From: Ryuthela nishihirai | Taxonomy: Eukaryota; Arthropoda; Arachnida; Araneae; Heptathelidae | Assembly: GCA_038380435.1 (NCBI GenBank) | Contig: JAWZYU010000025.1 | Location: forward strand, 26,822,707-26,886,706 | Reading direction: 5' to 3' | DNA: 64,000 bases | Shown here: piece after piece, positions 46,221 through 57,309 of the stretch | Layout of the letters: each line of letters begins with the position of its first letter | Position numbering within the stretch: position 1 is the stretch's first letter | The notes under the pieces: generated by a model | Database searches by the model: none | What the model saw: only the letters and a program-made list of their open reading frames with translations | Told to the model about the DNA's origin: nothing | Translations under genes and position numbers: made by a program

Positions 46221-47321
46221 TGCTACTCTTGGGTACTTTACAGTGCAGCTGAACATAATCTTCAAAGGTGTATTATAATATAGTAGCATCCATGTCATTT
46301 GTTTAGTCAGTTATTTGGGCACAAGGAGGCACCATATGATACATATGATACACACCAAGTGTATGACATCTAATGGTCAGAAGTAATGCTGATCAAAGAT
46401 ATCTATAACATACTGTTGGTCCACATTAGATTAGTTGGTTTAGAAAACATTTTAAAGATTCTTATTAGGTATAAGAGTAATTTATTTTTACTTTTACCAT
46501 CTGCTAAATTTTTTAAGAATTTATAAATAATTTTAAGTGTATTTAAGATTGTTTTTAAGTATTCTTGCTCCATTTGAGCTTTATATTTCACTATGTTCTA
46601 AAATATAAGCTTCAAACACTTCTACAATTTGCATTGCAAAGGTTAAACCTCTGCAACTGTACTCATTGTTATTGGCAAGGATATAAAAGAACATAGTTGC
46701 AGATACCATGGGGTTAGAGGCAAGTCTCTAGCCTTTCTGTTGACTTCCTGTGAGTAATGGTAGACATGATAGTTTTAGAATAATAAATATTCAGTGACAA
46801 CATGGAAATGTTGATCATTTTTATAAGACAAAGTAATAAATTTGAAAATCAGTTTAATATTTTTTAAACTTATTGTTACTTCAACCACTTTATATCAAAG
46901 ATCCAAAACATGCATGCGCTTAGTATGCACTGTATTATAGAGATATAAAGCTAATAATTTAATTCACGATTAAGCTGTTACATAATACTTAAATATCATT
47001 TAAAATGTTCATTCACAAAAATGAGATGTGCTTAAACTATAAATGGTGATTAACATATGCTGACAAGCCCTATGACCATAGGCATTGCATTTCACCCTTT
47101 TCTTTACTGGTAGTTAACTAATTAATATCTGATTAGAAATGGAGATAGCCACTATTATGGCTATTTTTATAAGTCCATAATGGATTTTATAGTCCATTTT
47201 CTAATGTGAGTCACTGTTTATTCTTATAGTGGTAAGAACTGACACCAGTTTGTATGAACACTCAAACTTGCATGAACTATTTTAAAACTCTTAAAATTTA
47301 AGAAAACCTTAAATGCACAAT
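46221..47321. other. Intron sequence, no element recognised
   Basis: AT-rich; no exon or repeat recognised. Confidence 0.45.
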
Positions 47322-47333
47322 GCATTTGGAACT

Positions 47334-47742
47334 GGGGAGCGGGGGTGGCTCAGTTGGTAGCTTGCCAGGCTCGTAATCTGTAGTTCCCAGGTTCAAGTCC
47401 CAGCTGGGTCATCATTGAGATTTATCTCCGCAAAATTCCCTGCCATGCCTATGATCAGTAGGAGACACCGATGGGCTTGGAAAGGCCACCGTCTATCGGA
47501 TGGAACGTTAAGCCATGGCCCCATGTGAGGGAGAGCCATATCCTGTGCATGTTAAAGAACATGCTGGATAGCCTTGAGAGGAGGTTACCATCTGTCTCTC
47601 AACAGCTGTTCAAGTGGGTCTCCTCCCCATACCTTCTCTGAGCCTTCGGGGTCCATTCCATTCGGGGGTCCATCGGTGACCTGGACATTTAGCCCATGGT
47701 GTGCAAAAAAGTGCCACTCACAGGTGAAACAACCCAACCCAA
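47334..47742 (+). mobile_element. SINE-1 copy, full length with short insertion
   Basis: Head GGTGGCTCAGTTGGTAGCTT, B box GGTTCAAGTCC, body with an extra duplicated stretch near 47651-47675 (CCATTCCATTCGGGGGTCCA). Target-site duplication GCATTTGGAACT (47322-47333) / GCATTTGGAATT (47743-47754). Confidence 0.94.
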
Positions 47743-47929
47743 GCATTTGGAATTTTAAAATACTTAAAAGTTGTGAATGTTCCATGGTATTGCGAAGGAG
47801 CAATGCGTTTCACCAATGATCTAATAGTTGGCATCCTTAGGCTCTGCGCTTTCAGTGCTTGTGTCATCTGCTTTTATACCCATCTCACCCATATGTCATG
47901 TTCTGACGTACAGATGTGTACACAATCTA

Positions 47930-48695
47930 ATTAATGCAGCAGGAGATTCCACACCATTGGAAGGGGTGTAGCATCCGTTTTGTATATGGTTTCAATGTTA
48001 ATGTATTGCTAATTTTTTGGCATATAGTAATTGGAATTTCGTTTTTGGTGCTGCTATTGGTTTGAAATCTAGATTCTTTATTTCTAATTTGTTGTGCATT
48101 ACTGTCTGTGCAAGAGCAGTGCTTTCTATTCTTTTTGTTATGTTATAATGTTCCTGCATTTGTGAATTAAATTGTCTGTTGGTTTTACCAATGTATCTAT
48201 CTTTTCCTTGCAGAATTTCTAGTTGATCTGATATAGTTATTTCATACACTCCTCCTGTTGGTGGTCTTATGTCTCTATCATTTATTGATAGGTTTTTAAT
48301 TGTATGCGTTATGGTGGTGGCTAATGTGACATTATATTTTTTAAAGATATTTCACATTACTTTGGTTAAATTTTTCATATATGAAAAACTGAGCATATGT
48401 TTCTTTTGGAATTTCTTGATTTGGTATTGGTTGTGAGTTTTTCATTATGTTAAATTTTGCATTTTTATTCCATTTTTCTAGCATTTTTTGTATATATCCT
48501 GCTTCTTTAGCTTTTCTTTTTATGAATGTTATTTCTTTCTGTAGTGTTATTATTTCTGAGCAATAATGATATGCTCGGATGAAATGCAGATATATACTTG
48601 CTCTTTTATATTTGTTGGGTTGTGCTGAATCAGCTGGTATGTAGTTAGTGATTTGCATGGGTTTTCTATATACTGTTGTATCACAGTATTTAACC
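47930..48695 (-). mobile_element. Penelope-like element fragment (RT end plus GIY-YIG)
   Basis: The minus strand reads DTTVYRKPMQITNYIPADSA, then KRASIYLHFIRAYHYCSE (frame 48341-48658), the RT end of Penelope-like elements. A frame change near 48340 follows, then TGGVYEITISDQ, DRYIGKTNRQFNSQMQEHYN and LDFKPIAAPKTKF. GGVYEI plus YIGKTNRQF..R/Q..EH is the GIY-YIG endonuclease core. Penelope-like elements use this nuclease to prime at the target. The fragment lacks the 5' RT half, and the two parts are out of frame, so it is a pseudogene. Confidence 0.85.
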
Positions 48696-48782
48696 TTCTA
48701 CAATGGCATGTAAACTGACAGGCTCCTGTTAGACCTCTGTGGCATGCAGCTGCTTGAGGGGGTATTTATTTATTTATTATTT
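48696..48782 (+). repeat. SINE-2 tail fragment
   Basis: CTTCTACAATGGCATGTAAA, CTGACAGGCTCCTG, GACCTCTGTGGCATGCAGCT, GAGGGGGTATTTATTTATTT. 5'-truncated. Confidence 0.85.
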
Positions 48783-48799
48783 TAATGATTAATATATTC

Positions 48800-49248
48800 A
48801 AGTACGGTAATTTATTATCTTGCTCAGATTCATACGTGAATTTAATAAAAGGCTCATATTATTAAATACAGTCACCATGAATCCCTTTATGGCGACTGTA
48901 TTCCCTGGTAGAGATGGTGTCTTTCAACAAGACAATGCTCCATGTCACACTGCGAAGAAGGTTCGAGAATGGTTCCTAGAACACGATAAGGAATTCCATT
49001 TATTTCCATGACCCCCAAATTTGCTGGACATGAATCCTATCGAGCATTTGTGGTTTGAGTTGGAGAAACAAGTACGAGCAGCATTGCCCCAACCACGTAA
49101 TTTATGGGAACTGCGAGATCTGCTTTTGCAGTCATGGTATCAAATATCAAGCGACACCAACATATCGTTGAATCTATGCCTCATCGGGTGAGAGAAAGAC
49201 CTACATCATGTTAGGTAGGTGGTTTTAATGTTTTGGCTGTATATGGCT
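48800..49248 (+). mobile_element. Tc1-like relic, 3' half (DD36E type)
   Basis: The open frame at 48820-49011 contains GVFQQDNAPCHTAKKVREWF (second catalytic Asp kept), then one stop, then PPNLLDMNPIEHLWFEL with the final Glu; the spacing is 36 residues. The right end GGTGGTTTTAATGTTTTGGC then TGTA is a Tc1-type terminus related to that of the 35627 element (AGCCAAAACATTA on the complement). The left half is missing. Confidence 0.82.
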
Positions 49249-49579
49249 TATCAGTTTTTATAAGAAAATCTTAATATTGGGTTTAATATAATGGATCATA
49301 ATTTAATGACTGCTGAAAATTATAACAATAAGTGGAATGGTCATTTTAAATAGAACCTAAAATCTTTGTTTTATTTGAGTAAGAAAATTCTTGTAATTAT
49401 TCAGCTTGGTTCCTCACTATAAAAAGGACAATAACAGTAATTGTAGATCGTGAAATTGTCCAGCGTGGGCTAGAGAGAAGCCCCTAATGACTTTAATTGA
49501 TTTTAAAGGAATATATCATTTAATTTGTAAGAGTATGAAGTTGACCATTAGTCTAAATTGGAAGATTTGCCTCTTACTC

Positions 49580-50450
49580 TTAAGGATAGTGTGCATTTTT
49601 ATAGGTCCATGGGTGGAACATCAAGTGACTTCGCAGGAATGTCCTCGAATGATATAGTATGGATTCCGATTTCCTCTGCCATTCGTTGAAGATATGTGCA
49701 TAGACACGGAAATATGACTCGAAGCTTTGCCTTGTGCAGCCATATGGTGTTGGCATCTGTACCATATAAAGCATTCAATTTTACCTGATGTATCAGTGTG
49801 GCTTCAGGATGTTTGCCACAATGACATGCTTCTACTATTAGACATTCTTTTCCATCCTATGAGATATGCAACTTCCTGTTATAGGTATACCCAGCAATGA
49901 CTATGAAACCTTTGATAAAACTTTTGGCACATTCACTGTACCACCTGTGATAGGCTGTTTGATCGATAATTTATTGACTGGGACTTGTAGTTTTAAATAG
50001 ATGTATTGCTCATCCATTGTGGCCACATTTTTCCCTTGTCATCCTTCGGTGTAAAACTAAGGTAAAACTCATACAGCTTGTTGGTATGCTGTTCTGTTAC
50101 TCACAAGGTAGCAACTTGTAGACAAGAAAGTTTGCTGTAAGCTAAGATCGTCTCAGATAATATTGTGGAAAGTTGTTTGGGACATCTTCATGGTTTTGGT
50201 AACCTTTCTCTGAGTTGCAGGTTTTGTCCACTGACCATTATGAAGACCTTAGTAATATCTGGTTTGCAGCTGGGCACTCCAGACTTAGGAAGGACTTTTT
50301 TTTTACATACTTACAACCACTTCTATGGCTCTGGCTCCTATGCACTGCATCACCACATAAATACCCTATTGAGAAATGCTAAATCCTCTGTCTTTGCACT
50401 TCTTTACAATTTGTGACTTGGGATACTGGGTGTCAGAAAGAATAATTATT
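49580..50450 (-). mobile_element. Mariner-superfamily transposase relic
   Basis: The minus strand near 49775-49600 reads ALYGTDANTIWLHKAKL, then YLQRMAEEIGIHTISFEDIP and AKSLDVPPMDL. This fits a known DDE family whose last motif is (K)SPD.SPMD. Further 5' wording lies up to about 50420. Frameshifted; terminal repeats not identified. Confidence 0.6.
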
Positions 50451-50707
50451 CCGACTCCCAAAATTAAGATCAAGGTTTTTTATTCTGAATTCTTGTTTAA
50501 CAAGCTCTAGACTGTATACTGCCCATATTCTAAGAACTATTCTAGGCCAGATAAAAGGGTCTCATAGGCCATATATATGACACTACTTGCCTGAAATATT
50601 TTGTGTAATGCTATTTAAAAGATAAAAGATGTTGATGATTCATCTGTAATTTTTTTCTGTGTGCTCATTCATATATAGGCAGTTTGTGTTTAAAATAAAA
50701 AAAAAAA

Positions 50708-51320
50708 CAGTCCTTGAGTTGGTTCTGATACTACCTTCTGATATGTCAGGTGCTCTGATCGCTGAGGTACTGGCTGCCAATCAAGATCTCTATTTGATAT
50801 AAACTTTCCTACATACAGTACACAATTATCTGTGTGTCATGTAGTGTTTGGAATCATCATTAGAGGAGATCTTGATCAGCAGCCAGTAGTTTAGTGTCAG
50901 AGCATCTGACTTGTTATATCAAGTGGGTCATGGGTTCATATCCTACCCAGCTCAAGGCAATTTTTCCTCAACATTTGATATAAATGTTAAACTAAGAGTG
51001 ATGATTTCCTTGAACAAAACATCAAGAAACTTCTTCAATTATTGAGTAATATATTTGTGACATACTTGCCATCTGCTTTGGGAGGCTGCTTGTAAGCAAC
51101 AGACACTATCTTATGACTATCTTATGAGACATATAAGTGTACTGTAGATAGGAAAGTATATATCATCATGTAGAGATCTTGATCGGCAGCCAAGCTCAGT
51201 GGTCAGAACACCTAACATGTTATCAGGAGGTTGTGGGTTTGTATCCCACTCAGTTCAAGGTAATTTTTCTTTTAAATTTGATATCAACATTAAACTAAGA
51301 GTGATTATTTCCTTGACAGT
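50708..51320. repeat. Cluster of three tRNA-like units, one pair divergent
   Basis: Unit 1 (minus, about 50808-50710) reads GAGATCTTGATTGGCAGCCA ... TCAGAGCACCTGACATATC and ends in a T-run of about 15. Unit 2 (plus, 50869-50975): GAGATCTTGATCAGCAGCCA ... GGGTTCATATCCTACCCAGC, then AAGGCAATTTTTCC. Unit 3 (plus, 51175-51275): AGATCTTGATCGGCAGCCAA ... GGGTTTGTATCCCACTCAG, then AAGGTAATTTTTCT. Units 2 and 3 share a further 3' extension (GTTAAACTAAGAGTGATGAT). B boxes are recognisable. Each unit ends in T5 or longer. Confidence 0.78.
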
Positions 51321-51360
51321 GATTGTTTATTATTAACATTTTCCTAATGATTCTTTTTAG

Positions 51361-51677
51361 GCCACATTATGGCAATGACACCAGAACAACTTCAGGCTTA
51401 TCGATGGGAACGTGAAATAGATGAAAGGAATCGTCCTTTATCTGACGATGAGCTGGAGACCATGTTTCCACCAGGTTACAAAGTTCTTCAGCCACCAGCA
51501 GGATATGTGCCAATCCGTACTCCTGCACGAAAGTTAACATCAACGCCAACTCCTTTAGGTGGTACATCTGGATTTTTCTTCCAAAAGGATGAACAAGTGA
51601 AGATGATGGATACTCAGCCCAAAGGCAACCTTCCTCCACTTAAGCCAGAAGATATCCAATATTTTGATAAATTGCTG
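51361..51677 (+). CDS. SF3B1: SF3B1 exon, [23 protein letters not shown] block
   Basis: 317 nt between acceptor TCTTTTTAG and donor GTAAGT. The first two bases complete a glycine codon, and the exon ends in phase 0. It encodes [20 protein letters not shown], then [20 protein letters not shown], then [22 protein letters not shown] and [13 protein letters not shown]. This is the most conserved part of the N-terminal half and, in human, includes the region that contacts SF3B6/p14. Conservation is near residue-for-residue except around [12 protein letters not shown], which is variable between animals. The open frame continues a few codons into the intron, but the conserved protein stops at the GT. 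Confidence 0.98.
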
Positions 51678-52805
51678 GTAAGTTCCACATTTTTTTTAGA
51701 TGATACTTTGTTTAAAATGTAATTTACAATTGTTTCTTTATGGAATTGTGTGTGTGTTATTATATCTGTCTAAGAGCCTGGTTATTGCTTTTGCAATAAA
51801 GAATGAAATTAGATGACTGCAAGATATAATTTCATCTCAAAATGATAACATTATGTAGCTTTTCAAAATTTTGAAGATATTGAGAAGTAAGAAAAAGATT
51901 TTACAGCTAAATTTCAGATAATTAGAAATGGGCTGAGTGAGTATTCATTATAAAGGTTGATTTGTGCATTCAATAAAGGATATGTTAGTATGCTGTTTTT
52001 CCATTCTTAGGTTTCAGCAGTTAAGCATACAAAACATTTACTTCAAGTAATATGGAATATAGTTTTTGCAGGTGCACTTTTTAGATTTGTGGAACTTAAA
52101 TGTTTGGAAAAACATAGTTATTAGTTCTTTTGAAACTTTATAGTTAAACACAGTAATATAAATTCTTTGTATGATACTAAAAGTTTGTACATTCTCATGT
52201 AATGCATAGAATACTATATTTCTCGTACCACCACTTTAGTGTGGGTATGAGAAAATTATCAGATAAAGGACAATTCCTTTCATCTATTTCACATCTCCGT
52301 TTGGAACATTTCTTAGAGTATAAATTTTATTATGTCTCAATAACTTAAAATCAATATCACAATTTGCAACCACATAATGGTAATTAACCATTGAGGAAAT
52401 AAATATTTTGAATTCCATTAATTTGTCTCTGAAAACAAAGTTGAATATCTACAAATGGACAAAATAAAAACATTAGCTCAATTTTATGTTGTGTTTTTAA
52501 ACGAACTTAAAAAAAATGCTTTGAATAATAGTAAAATATTTTTAATGAAATTTATTTCCTCAATAAATGATATATTTGATTATATTCCTTGAGCACAATG
52601 GGCAAAATATTCCAAATGGAAATTTACTGAAATCCACAAGAGTTTAAAAACTTGCCTATGGCTTTTTATTAAACTTCATGAATCTGGTCAATTATTTTTC
52701 GCAACAATAGTCTGAACATGTTAAGTTCTGTTTTTTTAAAGTAATCAAAAAAAAATTATGAACAATCAAAGATGAAAATTTGAACAGCAATAAAAAAATA
52801 TTCAA
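51678..52805. other. Intron sequence after the 51677 donor
   Basis: AT-rich; no exon or classified repeat found. Confidence 0.5.
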
Positions 52806-52809
52806 TTAA

Positions 52810-53870
52810 CCTTACAAAACATATGATTCAATATTATGTAGCCATTTATATAGACTTAAAGGAAATCTATGTATATTTTTTTCCATTTTTATGCTATCTG
52901 GAAAAAAATTAAAAAAGTTTGTTGCAAAGTAAAAGTAATGTTTTTGAATTATGATCTTTCTTGGTAATAATTCAACAATATTTATAGAGTTACTATATCT
53001 TGTACTATAATTAAAAATTTTTACATTTTGGTCCCACCAACATTTGAACAAATGTATTAAAACTAAATGAATACATAATTTTCTAACTGGTAAAATATTA
53101 ATGTTCTTATATAAGTGTTTGACACTTTTTATATTTTTCTCTTCCTTAATATTCACTTTATAATTTAATTTTGAGTTGTTGTTAATATAATGTAATATGT
53201 ACCACCCCAAGAATAAATTTCATGTTTCAAGTATAATTTAACCAACAATTATATATTGACTATAAAGTCGAAATATCTACACATTGTCTAATATAACTGT
53301 AGAATTATAATATTTATTTTTTTTTATCACATTTGCTATGTGTTCTTTCCAGTTCAATTTATAGTCTATGAAAACACCTAAATATTTAAAACACTCCCTT
53401 AATAGCCAAACAAGAACCATTGTCACTGATATGTTCCAAAGCATGGTAAAAGATTTTATGTAGATAATTGTATTGCCTTTTTAACCTAAAACAAATATGT
53501 TTTGTTTTGTTTACATTTAAAAGTAATTTATATTTTTAACATTTTAATGTCCAGGAAATTTCAAAAAAGAGTAGATAGTATTTAAGACAAAGAAATAGCA
53601 CTATTTGGATGAGGTCCATTTCAAAATTTTGGCCGTTATGGGCAAAAAAGAGTCTAATCAAAAAGAGTCCAAATCTTCAGCAGTATAAATTAAAAGCTGT
53701 ATCATCAGCAAAACCAATTAAATTTTCTGCGATATCAAGTTTACATAAATCATTTATGCATAGTAAAAATAATAATAATAGGAAGATAATAATAAAAATA
53801 AGACTTGTACATTATTTTCATTTACTAAAATTTCAGCATTCTGATAATTTTTATACCTAAAATTACATTA
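52810..53870 (-). mobile_element. jockey/CR1-like non-LTR retrotransposon relic
   Basis: Minus-strand wording: INDLCKLDIAENLIGFADDT (RT catalytic box FADDT at 53698-53712), then CFKYLGVFIDYKLNWKEHIA near 53400, then the open frame 52812-53210 with GWYILHYINNNSKLN and TRYSNSINIVELLPRKIIIQ, and NFFNFFPDSIK. The order (FADD, KYLGV.ID, TR.SN.., FN.LPD.IK) is that of the RT thumb and C-terminus of jockey/CR1-type elements. The lowered complexity and stops show long decay. Confidence 0.8.
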
Positions 53871-53944
53871 GTTGAAGTTGAGTTCACTAATACTTTGATC
53901 TTCAGAGTGCCTCACTGTCTAAAAAATTATCTCAGTACTGACAA

Positions 53945-54327
53945 GGGCGGGGGTGGCTCAGTCGGTAGTGCGCCAGGCTCGTAATCTATAGTTCCCAGGT
54001 TCGAGTCCCAGCTGGGTCAGCATTGAGATTTATCTCCGCAAAAATTCCCCGCCCTGCCCACGGTCAGTAGGGGACACTGATGGGCTTGGAAAGGCCACCG
54101 TCCGTCGGATGGGACGTTAAGCCGTGGCCCCGTGTGCGGGAAAGCCATACCCTGTGCACGTTAAAGAACACGCTGGATGGCCTTGACGGGAGGCTACCAT
54201 CTGTCTCCCAACAGCTGTTCCAGTGGGTCCCCTCCCCCAACCTTCTCTGAGCCTTCGGGGTCCATGTGACCTGGCCATTTAGCCCATGGTGTGCAAAAAA
54301 GTGCCGCTCAGAGGTAAAACAACCCAA
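53945..54327 (+). mobile_element. SINE-1 copy, young full length
   Basis: Nearly consensus sequence. Perfect 14-bp target-site duplication CTCAGTACTGACAA (53931-53944, 54328-54341). A box GGTGGCTCAGTCGGTAGTGC, B box GGTTCGAGTCC, 3' end AAAACAACCCAA. Confidence 0.97.
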
Positions 54328-54362
54328 CTCAGTACTGACAAATGCAGTCATTTTTAAAGGTA

Positions 54363-54396
54363 TTTAGGCTGCTATTATATATTATAGCAGCCTAAA
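54363..54396. repeat. Perfect 13-bp hairpin
   Basis: TTTAGGCTGCTAT (54363-54375) and ATAGCAGCCTAAA (54384-54396) around an 8-base AT loop. It lies between two SINE-1 copies. Confidence 0.8.
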
Positions 54397-54404
54397 ATGT
54401 CATC

Positions 54405-54726
54405 TTCAGGGACTCGGTCAGTAGTGCACTAAACTCATAATCTGCAATTCCCAGGTTCAAGTTCCACCTTGTCCTCAGTCAGTAGAGGACACTGATGGGC
54501 TTGGAAAGGCTGCTATTCCTCAGATGGGATGTAAAGCTGTTGCCCCTTGTACTGATGAGCCATACCCTATGCACATTAAAGAACACACTGGATGACCATC
54601 GTCTGTCTCCTAACAGTTGTCCAGTGGGTCCCTTTTCCCCAACCTTCTTTGTGTCTTTGAGGTCCTTGTGATCTAGCCATTTAGTCCATTAGTTACTCAA
54701 GTGCCACTCAGAGACAAAACAACCAA
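54405..54726 (+). mobile_element. SINE-1 copy, diverged
   Basis: Head GACTCGGTCAGTAGTGCACT, B-box relic GGTTCAAGTTCC, deletions in the body, 3' end GACAAAACAACCAAA. Older than its neighbour at 53945. Confidence 0.88.
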
Positions 54727-54759
54727 ATTCCATGCTAAATGGACTAAATAGTTTACAAT

Positions 54760-54818
54760 CAATTTAAATCTGTTATGGGGGTGGACAAAAAGTCCACCCC
54801 TATAACAGATTTAAATTG
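54760..54818. repeat. Near-perfect 27-bp hairpin
   Basis: 54760-54786 and 54792-54818 are complementary with one mismatch (a G-U pair in RNA) around loop AAAAA; the inner stem is GGGGGTGGAC / GTCCACCCC. It is unusually GC-rich at the tip for this region. Confidence 0.85.
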
Positions 54819-54835
54819 AATTTGTCATGTATATA

Positions 54836-56860
54836 TACAAGGTGTGACAATATATGTTCTTGGAAAGTCCGTTTAGGTTGAGTTTTTTACTTCTGAGTGG
54901 CACTTTTTTGCACACAATGGGCTAAATGGCCAGGTCATAAAGACCCCGAAGGCTCAGAGAAGGTTGGGGGAGGGGACCCACTGGATCAACTGTTGGGAGA
55001 CATATGGTAGCCTGCTGTCAAGGCCATTTAGTATGTTCTTTAATGTGCACAGAGTATGACTCTCCTGGACATGGAGCCATAGCTTAACATCCCATCTGAA
55101 AGACAGCGGCCTTTCCAAGCCCATCAGTGTCCCTACTGACCGTGGGCAGGGCGGGGAATTTTGTGGAGCTAAATCTCAACACTGGCCCAGCTGGGACTCG
55201 AACCTGGAAACTGCAGATTACAAGTCTGGCATACTACCGACTGAGCCTTCCCCACCCCAGTTCCTTATAGGAACCATATCTATATACTCGGATGCTAATT
55301 ACTTTTGTCATCTCGAAGTAGCCTCCCTGGGCAGCAAGCACTTAGCCCAATAGTGTTGCCATTGCTGAAAATATTCCTAGAACCCCTGAGAAGTACCATT
55401 TAGGGTCACTGTCACTTTTCTGTAATGTCATTAGTGTTGCAAAAGCTGAGAATAAAGTGGATGGTCCAACTTTGTGATTGATTTGTTGGCCACAGATTTC
55501 TTGGCAAGGTAAGTGTCTTGAACAGGATGTTATTGCAGTGCAAGTTCCATATGTGAAGTCAAAGTTACATAGCTTTTTTATATTGCCATCTAATGCTAAT
55601 TTGTCATTTGACTTTGTGGCATTAATAACAAGATAGGTTTTCTTGTATTTTCAGTACAATTTTTTTATGTAATAATTCATAGGCTAATGAGAATTAAGGC
55701 TAGGGTGAATACAATTAACTCAATGTGAACACTCTTGGAATCAAATAAAAAAGTCTGCTTTGTCTTCGTTTGGGTTCTTGACATGTATATTTTTTATCTT
55801 GGAAATATTTTCTAGTGCATGCTTTGTCATTTTGTTTCAGGATCATATTGAAAGCACCATGTTTCATCCCTGGTAATAACTTATGAGAAAAATCTGTTTA
55901 TCAATTAAAAATTTCAGTGCCATCTTCTTTGAAACTTTCATGTCCAAATTATCTGTCAAACGCTTTTTCACAGTTTCTCTGTTTAAATTTCAGTCCTTTG
56001 CTATCAGTTTATACATTTCTTGCCCCCCTTCTCTCTTTTTCTCTGCTTCTCGATTTATTGGTAATTCAAGGCCTGTCAGGTAGCAATTTCTTACTAATAG
56101 CTGCAAAGAAATTATGGGAAGTAACAGAATTGAACCTGAGAAGTGTGGGTGGGGGGGGGGGGTTGTATCCCCCCAACTTTTAAATGTATTTGGAAAAATT
56201 CGTTGAAATATCTGTATATTTGAATATTTTTTTTGCAACTTTTACTATTATTAGCATTCTGAAAGAGGGAACATGTCTCCTCTCCTGGATGTGGCTCTGA
56301 TTCATAGGAATGTTCTTTTAAGAAAAGTGTCTTTGACATTTTTCCAAACTTATGTCTGACAGAACCGAAGTCTACACTCCCATGTTTTCAGTAGTTCTAT
56401 GAATTTTTGGATAGCCACTTCTTTCATCATCTTTCACATCCTCCTGACCTCTCTAAACTCCTTTTGCTATTTGAAAATGACTCTTTCATCAATGCATCCC
56501 TATAAACTGCTGATGACATCTTAACAGTTCTCCATTTTCATGTCAAAATCATATCCCAAAATTTTGCTCATGGTTTTTCTCTGTCAAAATTTTAATCCTC
56601 TGCTGTCAGTGATACATGACCAAACTAAAATCTGCACTCTTTCTACATTTCTACCAGTTCTGTGAGTTTTCATGTGACTACTTCTTTCATCATTTTTCAC
56701 ATTCCTCCTGGCTTTATTTAAACTGCTTATGCCATTCTAAAATACAGTGTTCATTGTTGAATCCCCATAAACTGCTGATAACATCTCTACAGTTTCACTT
56801 GCACTTTTGCTTAACTTGCCCAAAACTTTATATTGATTTGGCACTGTACCAGTGATCAAT
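54836..56860 (-). mobile_element. SETMAR-type mariner relics with nested SINE
   Basis: The minus strand near 55300-55400 reads EYFQQWQHYWAKCLLPREAT, the usual mariner C-terminus. Near 55990-56100 it reads YKLIAKD.NLNRETVKKRL and TDNLDMK, the mariner helix-turn-helix region. Near 56400-56460 there is EDVKDDERSGYPKIHRTTEN, and a second, diverged N-terminal copy at about 56640-56800 (CFKWHKQFKQSQEECEK). At least two copies are present. ACAAGGTGTGACAATATATG at 54838 may be a terminal repeat. All inactive. Confidence 0.7.
54877..55260 (-). mobile_element. SINE-1 copy, the only antisense one
   Basis: On the minus strand: GGCTCAGTCGGTAGTATGCC, CAGGTTCGAGTCCCAGCTGG, body, GCAAAAAAGTGCCACTCAGA, AGTAAAAAACTCAACC. 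Full length. It splits the mariner terminal region. No clear target-site duplication. Confidence 0.93.
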
Positions 56861-56869
56861 AATTTATCA

Positions 56870-57300
56870 TATTTGGACCAAGAAATGCTTTCTTACTGCT
56901 CAGTGAGGCTGCTACACAAAGATTGGCAACAAAAAACGCCCATGTAGAAATGGTTGCATGAAGTCTCATTCTATCATTTGAGATTATAAGCTCTAATTTT
57001 TTTCTAGATCAAGTACATTGAAAAAAAAAAGATTATGTGCAAAAATAATGTAAATGTGTCAAAGTTCATGTGTGCAAAATTTGAAACATATTCTTTAAAA
57101 ATGTAGGTTGCCCCAAAGTAATGCTTCCAAGGTTTTTTTATTTATATTTCCCACTTTTTTTTTATACAAAGAACAAATGAAATATTTCCCTGCAGGAAAT
57201 TATATTTATTGGGACTGTTATTTATTAAATATTTCAAAACATTTCACTGTTTTTAACTTACCATTGGTCATAACACTGAGCAGATACTGCAAAAGTTATT
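56870..57300. other. AT-rich intron sequence
   Basis: No element recognised. The open frame at 57108-57326 is not conserved in any way I can see. Confidence 0.4.
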
Positions 57301-57309
57301 ATCAATATA

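Noticed and set aside
52812..53210. 132-codon minus-strand frame as a gene
   Set aside because: Its wording continues RT motifs from upstream frames (FADDT, KYLGVFIDYKLNW); it is the C-terminal part of a dead non-LTR element.
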